Program-made: the position numbers and the translations under genes
From: Geminisphaera colitermitum TAV2
GTDB lineage: Bacteria; Verrucomicrobiota; Verrucomicrobiia; Opitutales; Opitutaceae
Length of the DNA: 64,000 nt
Assembly: GCF_000171235.2 (NCBI RefSeq)
Contig: NZ_ABEA03000218.1
Span: 1 to 64,000, forward strand
Direction: 5' to 3'
Notes under the pieces: generated by a model
Seen by the model: only the letters and a program-made list of their open reading frames with translations
Database searches by the model: none
Told to the model about the DNA's origin: nothing
Shown here: piece by piece, positions 34,101 to 43,006 of the stretch
Layout: each line of letters begins with the position of its first letter
Numbering within the stretch: the stretch's first letter is position 1

Positions 34101-34376
34101 GGCGGGAAACCAAAAGATTGAGTGCTTATCCTGAATTAAGGATTTCCCATTCGTTTACCACGGAAAACTTGGAGCGCCCCCGCTGGAACCGAAGAAGCCA
34201 AACCCTAACCGCGAATGAACGCGAATAGACGCGAATGAAGGCAGAGATAGCGTTTCCCGCCACGGCGCAACGGGCGCAACGCTGAGAGGCAACAGCAGGC
34301 TGATGGCGTTGCGACCGTCGCGCCGTGGCGGGAAACCCTGCACTTCCACGCGTGATTTTTCAGGATGGTTTTACAG
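34101..34376. other. Gap with tandem CGCGAAT repeats and a 23-base inverted repeat
   Basis: Contains GCGAATGAAC-GCGAATAGAC-GCGAATGAAG (34211-34240) and arms 34250-34272 / 34316-34338 that form an imperfect 23-base inverted repeat (CGTTTCCCGCCACGGCGC...). No gene. It separates the lipoprotein gene from the GntR-type gene. Confidence 0.6.
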
Positions 34377-35696
34377 CTACGACTCGCGCACCACCAACCG
34401 CGGTTTGAGCAACACATGTTGCGCGAGTTTTCCAGAGGAGCGCGGGAGGATGGCTGACGTTGCGACAGAAGTGACAGGGGAGGCCGCGATCGCCCCCGGC
34501 GCGCCTTCGATCCGGTCGATCAACAGCGCCGCCGCCTGTTGCCCGATCTCCTCGGCGGGCTGGTCCACGCTCGTCAGATGCAATCCGGCGGCCTGAAAAA
34601 GCTCCCGATCCAAATTGTCGTATCCAACAAGCGATACATCCTCGGGCACCGACAAACCCGCGTCGCGCAGGGCCAGAAATGCACCATAAGCCATGTTGTC
34701 CTGCATGCACACGATGCCGTCAAAACGCGGTCGAACCGCGCCGCCGCCAGACGCCGCGACAGCACTCGTAAAACTATTGCCGTCAAGAACACCATCCGCC
34801 GTCAGACCACTGTTTTCCTGGAGCACTTGGGACGCATCCTCGGCCAGCCAGACGGCGACGGCCTCACGTGCCGATTCCTCGTGCCCGCGTGTTCCAAGCG
34901 CCGCCTCGCGCATCGCCTGCGCCGGCAATCCATAATCCTGCAGTGCCTGCACAAAACCCTTGCGACGCTCGCGGTCCGCCACCCCGCCCTCGTCGCCAAA
35001 AGAGAGCAATGCCAGCCGCCGATGCCCGCTCAAAATCAGATGCTCCGTGGCGGCATACATGCCCGCCACGTTGTCCGACATCACGCTCGGCGCCTCCACA
35101 TCCGGCACATAGCGGTCGATCATGACGAGCGGGATCGACTGCGCTTCAAACCGGCGGATCAAATCACGAAATTCCGAACGCACTACATTCCCTGTATCCG
35201 GATAAACCGCCACCCCGCCCACACCTCCCTCCAGCATGCGGCGAAGCTGTTTCAACTGGTAGTCCATGTCGCCATGATCGTGGGCCAGCGCCACATGAAA
35301 CCCCCGCTCCGCCGCCAGCGCCTCCGCACCGCGCACAACGCGCGAGATCAGCGAATTCTCCACCGTCGGCACCACCAGACCGATCAACCGGTGCGCCGCC
35401 AGCCCCGCCTTCCGTGGCGGAGCCACCACACGCGCCAGACGCGTGCCGCCGCCGCGCCGCGTTTGCAAAAAACCCTCGCGGTGCAACGACTCCATCGCCT
35501 TGCGCAGCGTCACCCGGCTCACCCCCAACTCGGCGCAAAATTCTCGTTCCGGCGGCAGCCGGTCTCCGACCGCCATCCCCGCCAGCCGGGCCTGCACCTC
35601 GCGCGCCACCCTTGCGTATGCAGGCAGGAGCGTTTCGGCGACAGCCGGGGGGGGGGGGGGGGGGGCGGCGGCGAAATCAGGAGCGATGGAAGACAT
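34377..35696 (-). CDS. GntR-HTH / LacI-type sugar-binding transcriptional regulator
   Basis: A 439-residue regulator from ATG 35696 (other possible starts 35711, 35741). The GntR-type winged helix spans residues ~25-95 (GDRLPPEREFCAELGVSRVTLRKAMESLHREGFLQTRRG). It is followed by a periplasmic-binding-protein-like effector domain (HRLIGLVVPTVENSLISRVVRGAEALA, VSLVGYDNLD, VDQPAEEIGQQAAALLIDRI). This AraR-like fusion usually senses a sugar. It is divergent from the GH38 gene and likely controls it. A 19-base G tract (35647-35665) encodes APPPPPP ten residues after the start, so slippage would switch the regulator off. Confidence 0.88.
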   Translation of the reverse strand: MSSIAPDFAAAPPPPPPAVAETLLPAYARVAREVQARLAGMAVGDRLPPEREFCAELGVSRVTLRKAMESLHREGFLQTRRGGGTRLARVVAPPRKAGLAAHRLIGLVVPTVENSLISRVVRGAEALAAERGFHVALAHDHGDMDYQLKQLRRMLEGGVGGVAVYPDTGNVVRSEFRDLIRRFEAQSIPLVMIDRYVPDVEAPSVMSDNVAGMYAATEHLILSGHRRLALLSFGDEGGVADRERRKGFVQALQDYGLPAQAMREAALGTRGHEESAREAVAVWLAEDASQVLQENSGLTADGVLDGNSFTSAVAASGGGAVRPRFDGIVCMQDNMAYGAFLALRDAGLSVPEDVSLVGYDNLDRELFQAAGLHLTSVDQPAEEIGQQAAALLIDRIEGAPGAIAASPVTSVATSAILPRSSGKLAQHVLLKPRLVVRES

Positions 35697-35804
35697 TACT
35701 TTGTAGCCCATTTGTATTGGTGAGTAGTCCAAGAAGGTCAAGGATGGGCAAAAAGGCCCGTGATTCCCTGCTTCCTGACGTCTTTGTGGTTATTTTTTAA
35801 TTTG

Positions 35805-35820
35805 GTATTTACAATAATAC
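35805..35820. promoter_or_regulatory. Candidate operator between the regulator and GH38 genes
   Basis: GTATT-TACAAT-AATAC is an inverted repeat in an AT-rich patch 24 bases before the GH38 start. Another TTGTATTGG lies at 35712-35720. Placement fits a GntR-type operator; binding is inference. Confidence 0.35.
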
Positions 35821-35843
35821 AAAGATTCCCACAGTCGCTTGCC

Positions 35844-38645
35844 ATGTCCACTGCCGCTCCCCTGCTCGCCACCCCGTTGCCCGCCGTGAAAGCACACCCG
35901 GCCTCATCTGGTGCGCGTGCCGCGACCGCGGCCACCGCCACAAAAACCACGCTGCACCTCATCGGCAGCGCGCACCTCGACCCCGTGTGGCTCTGGGACT
36001 GGCGCGAGGGCATGAACGAAGGCATCGCCACCTGCCGCGCCATATCGGCGATGCTGCGCGAATTTCCCGAATTCCGTTTCATCCGGGGCGAAGCCGCCGT
36101 CTACGACACCATCGAACGCCACGCCCCCGACCTTTTTGACGAAATCCGCGAACACGTCGCCGCCGGACGCTGGGACATTGTCGGGGGTAACTGGATACAA
36201 CCCGACACCAACCTCCCGTCCACCGAGGCCCTCCTGCGCCAGTTCGTTCGCGGCAAACACTACTTCCGCGAAAAATTCGGTGTCGAAGTCACCTCCGCTT
36301 GGGCGGCTGATTCCTTTGGTCACTCCGCCGGCCTGCCCGACATCCTTGCCGCCGCCGGCATGGACAGCTTCGCCTTCACGCGACCCCAGCAAAAAATTCT
36401 GCCATTGCGCCAACAAGCGTTCTGGTGGCGTGGACGCAGCGGCGCGCGCATCCTCGCCTACCGTCCGCATGATGGCTGGTATGCCAGCGAACGCGCCGAT
36501 ATCGGCAAACGCCTTGATGCCTGCCTCGCTCGCGCGGAGACCGAAGGACTGCAAACCGTCGCCATGTTTTACGGCCTCGGCAACCACGGCGGCGGCCCCA
36601 GCCGCGCGCACCTGCGCGAGATTCGCGCCTGGGCGGACGAGCATCCCGAAGTCCGCGTCAAACACTCCGGTTTGCATGACCTCTTTGCCGACCTCCGTGC
36701 CGAACTCGCCTGGCGTGGCGACGACTTCATCGACACGCATGAAGGCGAACTCAATTTCTGTCTCCGCGGCTGTTCCGCCTCCGTCGCCCGCTTCAAATAC
36801 GCCTATCGCCGCGCCGAGTCCGCCCTGTTGCGAGCCGAGCGGACGGCGGCCATATGTGGCGCGGGCGTCTCACCCGCAATTTTTCCGGAAGCGGGCGAGA
36901 CGCCCGCGCCACGCCAGACCGCCCTCGCCTCCGCTTGGGACACGCTGTTGTTCAACGCCTTTCACGACATCCTCCCCGGCACCGCCATCGAACGCGCCTA
37001 CGACGACCAACTCGCCCAAATCGGCTCCGTGCTCACCACTGCGCAACGCGCCGAAACCGCCGCCCTCACCGCGCTCGCCTCGCGCATTGACACCCGTGCC
37101 GGGGCATGGCCTGTGCCCGACGACCACCCCCTCCCACAACCCGTCCTTGTCTGGAACCCGCACCCGTGGTCCTTGCGCAAGCACATCGAAGTCGAAGTCG
37201 CGCTCGATTACCGTCCCGTCTGGGCGTATTCAAAAAACAACGACAAAAGCAAGGCCCCCGTTGCCATCACCGATGCCGCCACCGGCAAACCGCTGCCCCT
37301 CCAACTCATCCACGAGGAAAACGACAGCATGGTAGATCTCCTCTGGCGACGCCGCGCCGTAGTGCCGGTTGAAATACCGCCGATGGGCTGGACGCTCCTG
37401 CAAATGGGACTCGACCCGCTCGGAAGTGGCGCGGGCGTCCCTCCCGCTCCGGTCCGGGATGTACCGAAAAGCGGGCGAGACGCCCGCGCCACTCCTCCTC
37501 CTACTCTCGTCACCAGCGCACAGGTTGGTTCACCGGCCATTCACTTCACCCGCCGCGCCCCCGACGGCACCAGCGCGCCCTGGCTCCCCGCCGGCCTGCA
37601 AGTCCGCCTCTACGCCGACACCTGGGGCGCATGGGGCGGCATGAACGAAGAACCCGACTCCTGGCTCCTCACCAACGAACTCGAACGTCTCACCATTTCC
37701 GATACAGTCATACTCGAAACCGGTCCCCTGCGTCACGCCACTTGGGTCCGCTTCACCGGCCAAAACCACCGCAGCACTCTCGAACTCACGCTCTACACCA
37801 CTGCGAGTAGCGAGCATCGAGTAGCGAGTGGTGAGCATTCCCCCCTCCCCCCCCCTCCCCCGCACATCGAACTCCGCGCGCGTGCCCTCCTTGCCGACCG
37901 CGGCGTGCGTATGAAACTCGTCATCCCTGCAACGGGCGCGAACGGCGAAGCCGAGTTCGCCGTCCCCGGCGGCACCATCCGCCGCGCCCCCTGCGGCGAA
38001 GTTCCCGGCGGACGCTGGGTGCGCGCCGGAGCCGAAGGCATGCCCTCCGCCGTGGGATTTGCGAGCAACGCCCTTTACGGCTTCGACACCACGCAGGACG
38101 AATTCCGCGCCACCATTGCCCGCACCTCGCGTTACGGCAGCGACGTCAATCGCGCCCCGACCGACCGCCCCTGGCAACCCTGCGCCGACCTTGGCGAACA
38201 CCTTTTCCGGGCGATCCTCACCCCCGACCACGCCGCCCTCCCACGCCTCGCTGACGAACTCGAAGAACCGCCCGTCATCCTCACCGTTCCCTCCCATTCG
38301 CCAGCCACCAGCTCGAAGCTCCAAGCTAACAGCTCTCAGCTTCCAGTTCATGGTTCCCTGCTTTCTATCGATCATCCCGCCCTCCGCCTCCTCGCGCTCA
38401 CGCCAATCAGCGGCGGCGCACTCGAACTCCGTCTGCAAAACACCTCTGACATTCCGCTCCCCGCCGCCTCGCTCCGTTTCATCAACCAGCCACTTGCCCT
38501 CGGTTCACTCGCCTCCGGTGAGATCGGGACATGGAACCTCCACCACACCAACGCCACGGATAAATGGTTATCAACCCTCCTCGTTCCCGGCTTCGCCCAA
38601 CCTGCGATGCCGGACTCAATCAGAACTCACTCCCCGCGCACATGA
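35844..38645 (+). CDS. Family 38 alpha-mannosidase with in-frame repeat insertions
   Basis: A 933-residue GH38 enzyme. HLIGSAHLDPVWLWDWREG near residue 40 holds the zinc-binding His-x-Asp, WAADSFGHSAGLPDIL near 155 the nucleophile Asp, and LFNAFHDILPGTAIERAYDD near 370 a third zinc-site region. No signal peptide is seen, so it is probably cytoplasmic. Two family C repeat copies are read in frame: 36856-36912 (CGAGVSPAIFPEAGETPAPR) and 37426-37492 (SGAGVPPAPVRDVPKSGRDA). A TAGCGAG-type repeat plus a C6-T-C9-T-C5 tract (37799-37861) and an AGCTC-type repeat (38300-38345, SKLQANSSQLPVHGS) add further inserts. All keep the frame. Confidence 0.9.
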   Translation: MSTAAPLLATPLPAVKAHPASSGARAATAATATKTTLHLIGSAHLDPVWLWDWREGMNEGIATCRAISAMLREFPEFRFIRGEAAVYDTIERHAPDLFDEIREHVAAGRWDIVGGNWIQPDTNLPSTEALLRQFVRGKHYFREKFGVEVTSAWAADSFGHSAGLPDILAAAGMDSFAFTRPQQKILPLRQQAFWWRGRSGARILAYRPHDGWYASERADIGKRLDACLARAETEGLQTVAMFYGLGNHGGGPSRAHLREIRAWADEHPEVRVKHSGLHDLFADLRAELAWRGDDFIDTHEGELNFCLRGCSASVARFKYAYRRAESALLRAERTAAICGAGVSPAIFPEAGETPAPRQTALASAWDTLLFNAFHDILPGTAIERAYDDQLAQIGSVLTTAQRAETAALTALASRIDTRAGAWPVPDDHPLPQPVLVWNPHPWSLRKHIEVEVALDYRPVWAYSKNNDKSKAPVAITDAATGKPLPLQLIHEENDSMVDLLWRRRAVVPVEIPPMGWTLLQMGLDPLGSGAGVPPAPVRDVPKSGRDARATPPPTLVTSAQVGSPAIHFTRRAPDGTSAPWLPAGLQVRLYADTWGAWGGMNEEPDSWLLTNELERLTISDTVILETGPLRHATWVRFTGQNHRSTLELTLYTTASSEHRVASGEHSPLPPPPPHIELRARALLADRGVRMKLVIPATGANGEAEFAVPGGTIRRAPCGEVPGGRWVRAGAEGMPSAVGFASNALYGFDTTQDEFRATIARTSRYGSDVNRAPTDRPWQPCADLGEHLFRAILTPDHAALPRLADELEEPPVILTVPSHSPATSSKLQANSSQLPVHGSLLSIDHPALRLLALTPISGGALELRLQNTSDIPLPAASLRFINQPLALGSLASGEIGTWNLHHTNATDKWLSTLLVPGFAQPAMPDSIRTHSPRT
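36856..36912. repeat. Family C hairpin read in frame inside the mannosidase gene (copy 1)
   Basis: The 57-base unit has 22-base arms that are inverted repeats with one mismatch. Its length is a multiple of three, and it has no stop in the gene's frame. Confidence 0.85.
37426..37492. repeat. Family C hairpin read in frame inside the mannosidase gene (copy 2)
   Basis: Arms GTGGCGCGGGCGTCCCTCCCGC and GCGGGCGAGACGCCCGCGCCAC are near-complementary. The unit with flanking A/T spans 69 bases and keeps the frame. Confidence 0.85.
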
Positions 38646-38785
38646 TGCCTCCGTCCGTCCAGCCCTCACCGACCATGTCCGGTCAACACCCCGAAAACAT
38701 AATTTTTCTACCCGTATTCCGTAACAACGAAATCAGGAAAGAAACCCGAAAATAGTATCAAAAATAAACCATATCTCTCGCTACC

Positions 38786-39493
38786 ATGAAGACCATACTG
38801 ACATCCATGCTGCTCGGCTGCTTTGCTGCCTGCCTCACCCAAGGGGCCACCCTAATTACCAACGGAGGTTTTGAAACCAATTCAATCACGGGTTGGACCA
38901 TCCGCAGTTTCTCCCAGTTGGATCCCTCCGCCTCGGCTACGACAAACATCGGATGGGGGAATTATGCCCTTAAATTGACTCGGGATACTAATACTTGGGG
39001 CAACCCTCCAGGCGTTTCACAGACGTTCACGGCTTCCGGGACAGACATCCTCCATATTTCCTTCGATTACCAACTGGCTCCCGATAACAAACTCATTTTC
39101 CGCATCGTCGCGGAGTCAGGCGGGAGTCAATATGTCTACAATGGTTCGGAATGGAGTTCCGCCACCATTTCCCAGAATACCAAAACCTTTCAAAGAGACT
39201 GGGGAACCGATGCCTCAAACACATCACAAACTAACAATCTGGCCGCCAGAACTTCGCTTTTGACATCATCCACAAGCATCGTCGCGAGCCACAGCCTTGA
39301 TCTGGCTCTTTATTCGACTGGGTCCACCACCTATCGTATCGAATTTTTCAATCCCAAAGCTGGCACTACTGTTTATGTCGATAATGTCAGCGTGACCACC
39401 ACGCCCATTCCCGAATCCTCAACGTGGTCTCTGCTTGCCGGTCTGACCTGTGTTTTGCTTGTTCTCTGGAAAACCTGCCGTTCGCGTCACTGA
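38786..39493 (+). CDS. PEP-CTERM-like exported protein related to the next enzyme's N-domain
   Basis: A 235-residue protein with signal peptide (ILTSMLLGCFAACLTQGA), a beta-rich body (LITNGGFETNSITGWTIRSFSQLDP) and a C-terminal tail PIPESSTWSLLAG, hydrophobic stretch, RSRH. The tail is a PEP-CTERM variant. The body matches the N-terminal domain of the next protein in order and spacing: FSQLDP/FSQVDP, NPPGV/NPPGI, YNGSEW/FDGKEW, TDASNTS/RDASNSG, YRIEFFNPKAGT/YKIELFNAGAGG. A carbohydrate-binding role is a reasonable guess. Confidence 0.8.
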   Translation: MKTILTSMLLGCFAACLTQGATLITNGGFETNSITGWTIRSFSQLDPSASATTNIGWGNYALKLTRDTNTWGNPPGVSQTFTASGTDILHISFDYQLAPDNKLIFRIVAESGGSQYVYNGSEWSSATISQNTKTFQRDWGTDASNTSQTNNLAARTSLLTSSTSIVASHSLDLALYSTGSTTYRIEFFNPKAGTTVYVDNVSVTTTPIPESSTWSLLAGLTCVLLVLWKTCRSRH

Positions 39494-39602
39494 AAACTGG
39501 ATACGCACTCATTTTCGTTTGGCGGCTGCCATTCAGGCAGTCGCCCCGCAAACTCCTTCTCCCCTCCCGAAATCATCACCAGAACAAATCCTCCAAATGC
39601 CA

Positions 39603-41585
39603 ATGTTCTTCCAAAAACCACATCACTGCCGGTGCATCAGGTATCTGCCATCCATTATACTCGGTTCGCTGGGCGCATTGATGATGTTTGCCGCAAATGC
39701 TTCCGCCGCTCCGCTGAAACTTTCCGAGTGGAAATTTTTTCCGTTTTCCCAAGTTGATCCCAAACAGAATGACGATGACGTCCTGCTTCGACGAGACGCC
39801 AATCTCCAAGCCAATCCACCGGGTATCTGGAAAATTTGGCATGGCGACAATCCCGATGCGTCAAGCGATCTGGTGCTTTCCGTTTCGCTCGACGCAAAAT
39901 CTGTATTGGTCGTTAGGATACTTAGTGCATCGGAGCCAGTTCGTTATTTCGATGGCAAGGAGTGGAAAAAGGTCGGCATAGCGACGCATACCAGATTCTT
40001 TGAAAGTGATCGCAACCGGGACGCATCCAACTCCGGGGTTTTCCTGAATCTTGCCGCCCATACAACCCGCATCGCAGGAGAGGTCCAGAACCGAGAGCTT
40101 CGGATTTCGATTCCGCCTCTTCCCGGCGTCAGCGATTACAAAATTGAACTCTTTAACGCCGGGGCGGGCGGCACGCTCAGGCTTCATGATTTGCGAGTGA
40201 CTCAAGCTCCGAAGGAGAGCAATCCGGGCGACTTCGCATTGCTGAGGGAATCAGTCGGAACCCCGGCGTTTCCAGCCAAAGGCAAAGCGGCGCGTAAGGT
40301 AATCGTCCATGTCGTTCCGTGGTATCAGCCAAACAACTCCAAAAAAATAGCTGATGCCATCGACCCGCAACTAAGCCATCTGATTCTGGCCGCTGACGAA
40401 CCTGACGAGGTCAGGCGAATCGAAGCCCACCTCCTTGCCATGCGAAAGGCGGGCATCGACATCGTTGCACTTGATGCGCAAGTCCGCACGGGATGGAAGC
40501 GCGGAGACAATCCCAAAATGGTCCTATGGCACAACCGGCAGGTGGACGCATTTCTGGAGGCGATGAAGAACGTCGCGCCGGACATGCGTTTTTGTCTTCA
40601 ACTGGATAGAGGCGGCGGAGCACCCGGGTCTGTTGAAGTCTGGTCACCCGCCTTGAAGGCGCTGGAGGAAAACTACACCCGGCATCCTAATTATTACCAT
40701 ATCGGAGGCCGCCCTGTGCTGCTTTCGTTTTTCCTCAATGAGAAAATGCCCGATGCGCTGTTGCGGGAGATTCGCAAGCAGTCGAACACCAATTTTTATT
40801 TCGTTGGCAGCATCGTGGAAAATCCTGGGAAACTCCTCGGTCCCTTAACTCGTGCGGTGATCAACTCGCGACGTATGGATGAGGCCATCGACATCTTCGA
40901 CGGGATCGACATCTGTCCCCTCGGAGCGCATCGGGATTGGCTGGAAGCGAGTGGCCATACACTTGTTCCTCGACTCCGTTCAACGGGCAAGCCGCTCTTT
41001 TGGGGAGTCGGCACTGGTTATTACCGGCGGGGCGTCGCCTTCATTGAACCTGCCTACAATTACCTGCATTCGCTCTGGATGTTTGCCCTGCGCGAGAACG
41101 CAGATCATGTGATCGTGTGGACATGGAATGATTTCGCAGAGGACCACGACATTTTCCCCTCGACGCTCAAAGGCAACGCAGTGCTGGACCTGATGGCACT
41201 TTATATCGAATGGTATAAACGCGGCCAGTTTCCCAAACTGACAAAGGACAGAATCTTCGTTTCATGGCCACTCAAGGATGGAGGGCGACGCGCTCCCGGA
41301 GGCGGCGAACACCCGACTTGGCCCAATCTGAATTACTTTGCATGGATGACTGCCCCTGCTGAGTTCCACATCCCCGGAATCGGCCGGGTCCAACTTGAGG
41401 CTGGCCTGAATGTCGGCCAACTCGGCAAATGTGTTGTCGGATATCCAACCGCCTACAAGTTGGTGCGTGGACGAACTGATGTGTTTTCCGGAAACATCGA
41501 CCGGCCCATGCTGACCTCGGCCCGCGGAGAACCCGAAAACATGAAATACCGATGGATGGAATTATCCGCCAACACCTCCGGTTGA
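39603..41585 (+). CDS. Exported GH71/GH99-like putative glycoside hydrolase
   Basis: A 660-residue protein with signal peptide (LPSIILGSLGALMMFAANASA). Residues ~35-200 form a beta-rich domain shared with the neighbouring PEP-CTERM protein. From ~235 a barrel follows: KVIVHVVPWYQPNN, AGIDIVALDAQ, YHIGGRPVLLSFF, FDGIDICPLG, DHVIVWTWNDFAEDHDIFPS. This order resembles GH71 alpha-1,3-glucanase or GH99-type enzymes, and WTWNDFAEDH is the best landmark. Substrate is not predicted. Start 39603 (or 39597) lies 110 bases after the upstream gene; they are probably co-transcribed. Confidence 0.65.
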   Translation: MFFQKPHHCRCIRYLPSIILGSLGALMMFAANASAAPLKLSEWKFFPFSQVDPKQNDDDVLLRRDANLQANPPGIWKIWHGDNPDASSDLVLSVSLDAKSVLVVRILSASEPVRYFDGKEWKKVGIATHTRFFESDRNRDASNSGVFLNLAAHTTRIAGEVQNRELRISIPPLPGVSDYKIELFNAGAGGTLRLHDLRVTQAPKESNPGDFALLRESVGTPAFPAKGKAARKVIVHVVPWYQPNNSKKIADAIDPQLSHLILAADEPDEVRRIEAHLLAMRKAGIDIVALDAQVRTGWKRGDNPKMVLWHNRQVDAFLEAMKNVAPDMRFCLQLDRGGGAPGSVEVWSPALKALEENYTRHPNYYHIGGRPVLLSFFLNEKMPDALLREIRKQSNTNFYFVGSIVENPGKLLGPLTRAVINSRRMDEAIDIFDGIDICPLGAHRDWLEASGHTLVPRLRSTGKPLFWGVGTGYYRRGVAFIEPAYNYLHSLWMFALRENADHVIVWTWNDFAEDHDIFPSTLKGNAVLDLMALYIEWYKRGQFPKLTKDRIFVSWPLKDGGRRAPGGGEHPTWPNLNYFAWMTAPAEFHIPGIGRVQLEAGLNVGQLGKCVVGYPTAYKLVRGRTDVFSGNIDRPMLTSARGEPENMKYRWMELSANTSG

Positions 41586-41638
41586 GCACTTCCCGCACTC
41601 GAATTTTTTGATCTCTTTCAAACGCTAAATCCCCTTTT

Positions 41639-42370
41639 ATGAAAACATCCCCTTACCCAGAATCTCCATCAAACACGCTGCGGGAGGAAACCGCAGGCGG
41701 CTTCACGCTCATTGAACTGCTGGTTGTCATTGCCATTATCGGCATATTGGCGGGGTTGGTGCTGGCTGCTGTCGGAAGCGCGAGGACGTCGGCGCGTCAG
41801 GCGCAGTGCGTTAGCAATCTCCGACAAATCGGATTAGGCATACATCTTTATGCCAACGACCATCGCGGTTATGCACCTGAATCGCGTGCGAGTTCCATAA
41901 GCCCAAATACAGATGCTTGGTGTGACTGGCTCTATCAGTTGCGGGGCGGTGGATACATCTCTAACTATGAGATGTATGGATGCGTCTCCGACTCCCAAAC
42001 AAGAATGAAAAACGTGGGTAATCAACAGGTCCGGGTGAGTTATGGCATCAATGAGACCTTGGCCAATCCTGCCATGACTGCCGAATACAGAAAACTATTG
42101 GATGTAGCCCGTCCATCAGTGATGCCATTGGCGGCCGACAGCACCGTTCCGATCATTAATGGGAGTCAGGCAGCTTGGCGCGCCCGCGTCACTAATGCCA
42201 ACGGCACCGGATTTACTCCGGGAACGGTTGCTGATGCGAATCTCAAGCGCCATCGACGCGGCTCTGTTGTTTGTTTCGTGGATGGGCACACAAAGGATAT
42301 CGATCAAGTCACCACCATGAGCGGATACCTGAAAGGGAAATTCAACTACACGTCGGAATCATTCTGGTGA
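41639..42370 (+). CDS. Prepilin-like exported protein (second copy of family)
   Basis: A 243-residue protein with [30 protein letters not shown] near residue 20, a type IV prepilin signal. The body has the family's [25 protein letters not shown] and [15 protein letters not shown] near the end, typical of Verrucomicrobiota/Planctomycetota pseudopilin-like proteins. It lies 53 bases after the GH71-like gene, so it is probably in the same unit. Relative of 13422-14150 by N-terminus only. Confidence 0.88.
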   Translation: MKTSPYPESPSNTLREETAGGFTLIELLVVIAIIGILAGLVLAAVGSARTSARQAQCVSNLRQIGLGIHLYANDHRGYAPESRASSISPNTDAWCDWLYQLRGGGYISNYEMYGCVSDSQTRMKNVGNQQVRVSYGINETLANPAMTAEYRKLLDVARPSVMPLAADSTVPIINGSQAAWRARVTNANGTGFTPGTVADANLKRHRRGSVVCFVDGHTKDIDQVTTMSGYLKGKFNYTSESFW

Positions 42371-42587
42371 TGTTTTTTTCCCGATCATCGAGACATTCCA
42401 TCATGAGGAAAGAACTGGACCTGATTTCACCACTGAACGCCACACTTGCAAAAACCGCCTCGACACTTGGCCTGCCGGAGTTGAGCGCGTGACCCTTGAT
42501 TTCCTTCTCGGCCTCTCCCACCAGCCGCCTTTGGCTCGACGACATCAATGTCACCGTCCAACTCTGGAAAAAACCATAGCCAGAGGG

Positions 42588-42612
42588 CTACAGCTTAAAT
42601 GAAACTGCTCTA
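42588..42612. repeat. 25-base direct repeat, copy 1
   Basis: CTACAGCTTAAATGAAACTG continuing into CTCTA. It recurs with one mismatch at 47214-47238, where it overlaps the stop codon of the kinase gene. Possibly an insertion-sequence end. Confidence 0.6.
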
Positions 42613-42830
42613 AAGGAAGAACTCGGGTTCGATCACTTCGAGGGCCGTTCCTGGCGGGGGGCTGCACCATCATCTCACGCTGTGCTTCCTCGCGTTCTGT
42701 TTCCTGACCAAACTGGGGTCGTCAAAAAAAACGACCCTCGCGGCCTGAAGTCCGCCGCTGGCTCATGGAGGCGCTGGCCCTTTCCACCTGTCCGCACTGT
42801 CAGACCCGCTTCACACGCTCCGGGATCATC
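42610..42830 (+). pseudogene. Transposase C-terminal remnant (IS4/IS701-like)
   Basis: Frame pieces read LKEELGFDHFEGRSWRG, then after a one-base frame change at a G6 run LHHHLTLCFLAFCFL, then after a stop VRRWLMEALALSTCPHCQ. The first two match the usual end of IS701/IS4-type transposases (EGRSWRGxHHHxxL). No start, catalytic domain or intact frame remains. Confidence 0.6.
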
Positions 42831-42870
42831 CTCGATACATCGTAGCATTTACTCAACGGAGTAGTGCTAA

Positions 42871-42969
42871 GGAGGGCGGGTCTCCCGACCCGCCGACGGC
42901 GCGAGAAGCGCCGCAATTCCGGATGGGCGCGGCGGTGCCGCGTCTGGCGGGTCGGGAGACCCGCCCTCC
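42871..42969. repeat. Family B palindromic repeat
   Basis: GGAGGGCGGGTCTCCCGACC... at the left and its complement at the right (ending 42969) enclose smaller palindromes. Near-identical units lie at 57594-57719 and 58983-59084. It sits beyond the aldo/keto reductase stop and may act as a transcription end. Confidence 0.8.
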
Positions 42970-43006
42970 TGGGTTGGTTGCGCAACGTCCAGTTACCTGG
43001 CACCGG

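Larger units (their letters stand above)
42371..43006. other. Decayed region with gene remnants and a palindromic repeat
   Basis: No intact gene. A short piece (about 42499-42579) could encode SRLWLDDINVTVQLWKKP then a stop, like the C-terminus of the exported beta-rich proteins in this window. It is followed by a 25-base repeat (42588-42612), a transposase remnant (42610-42830) and the family B hairpin (42871-42969). Confidence 0.5.
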
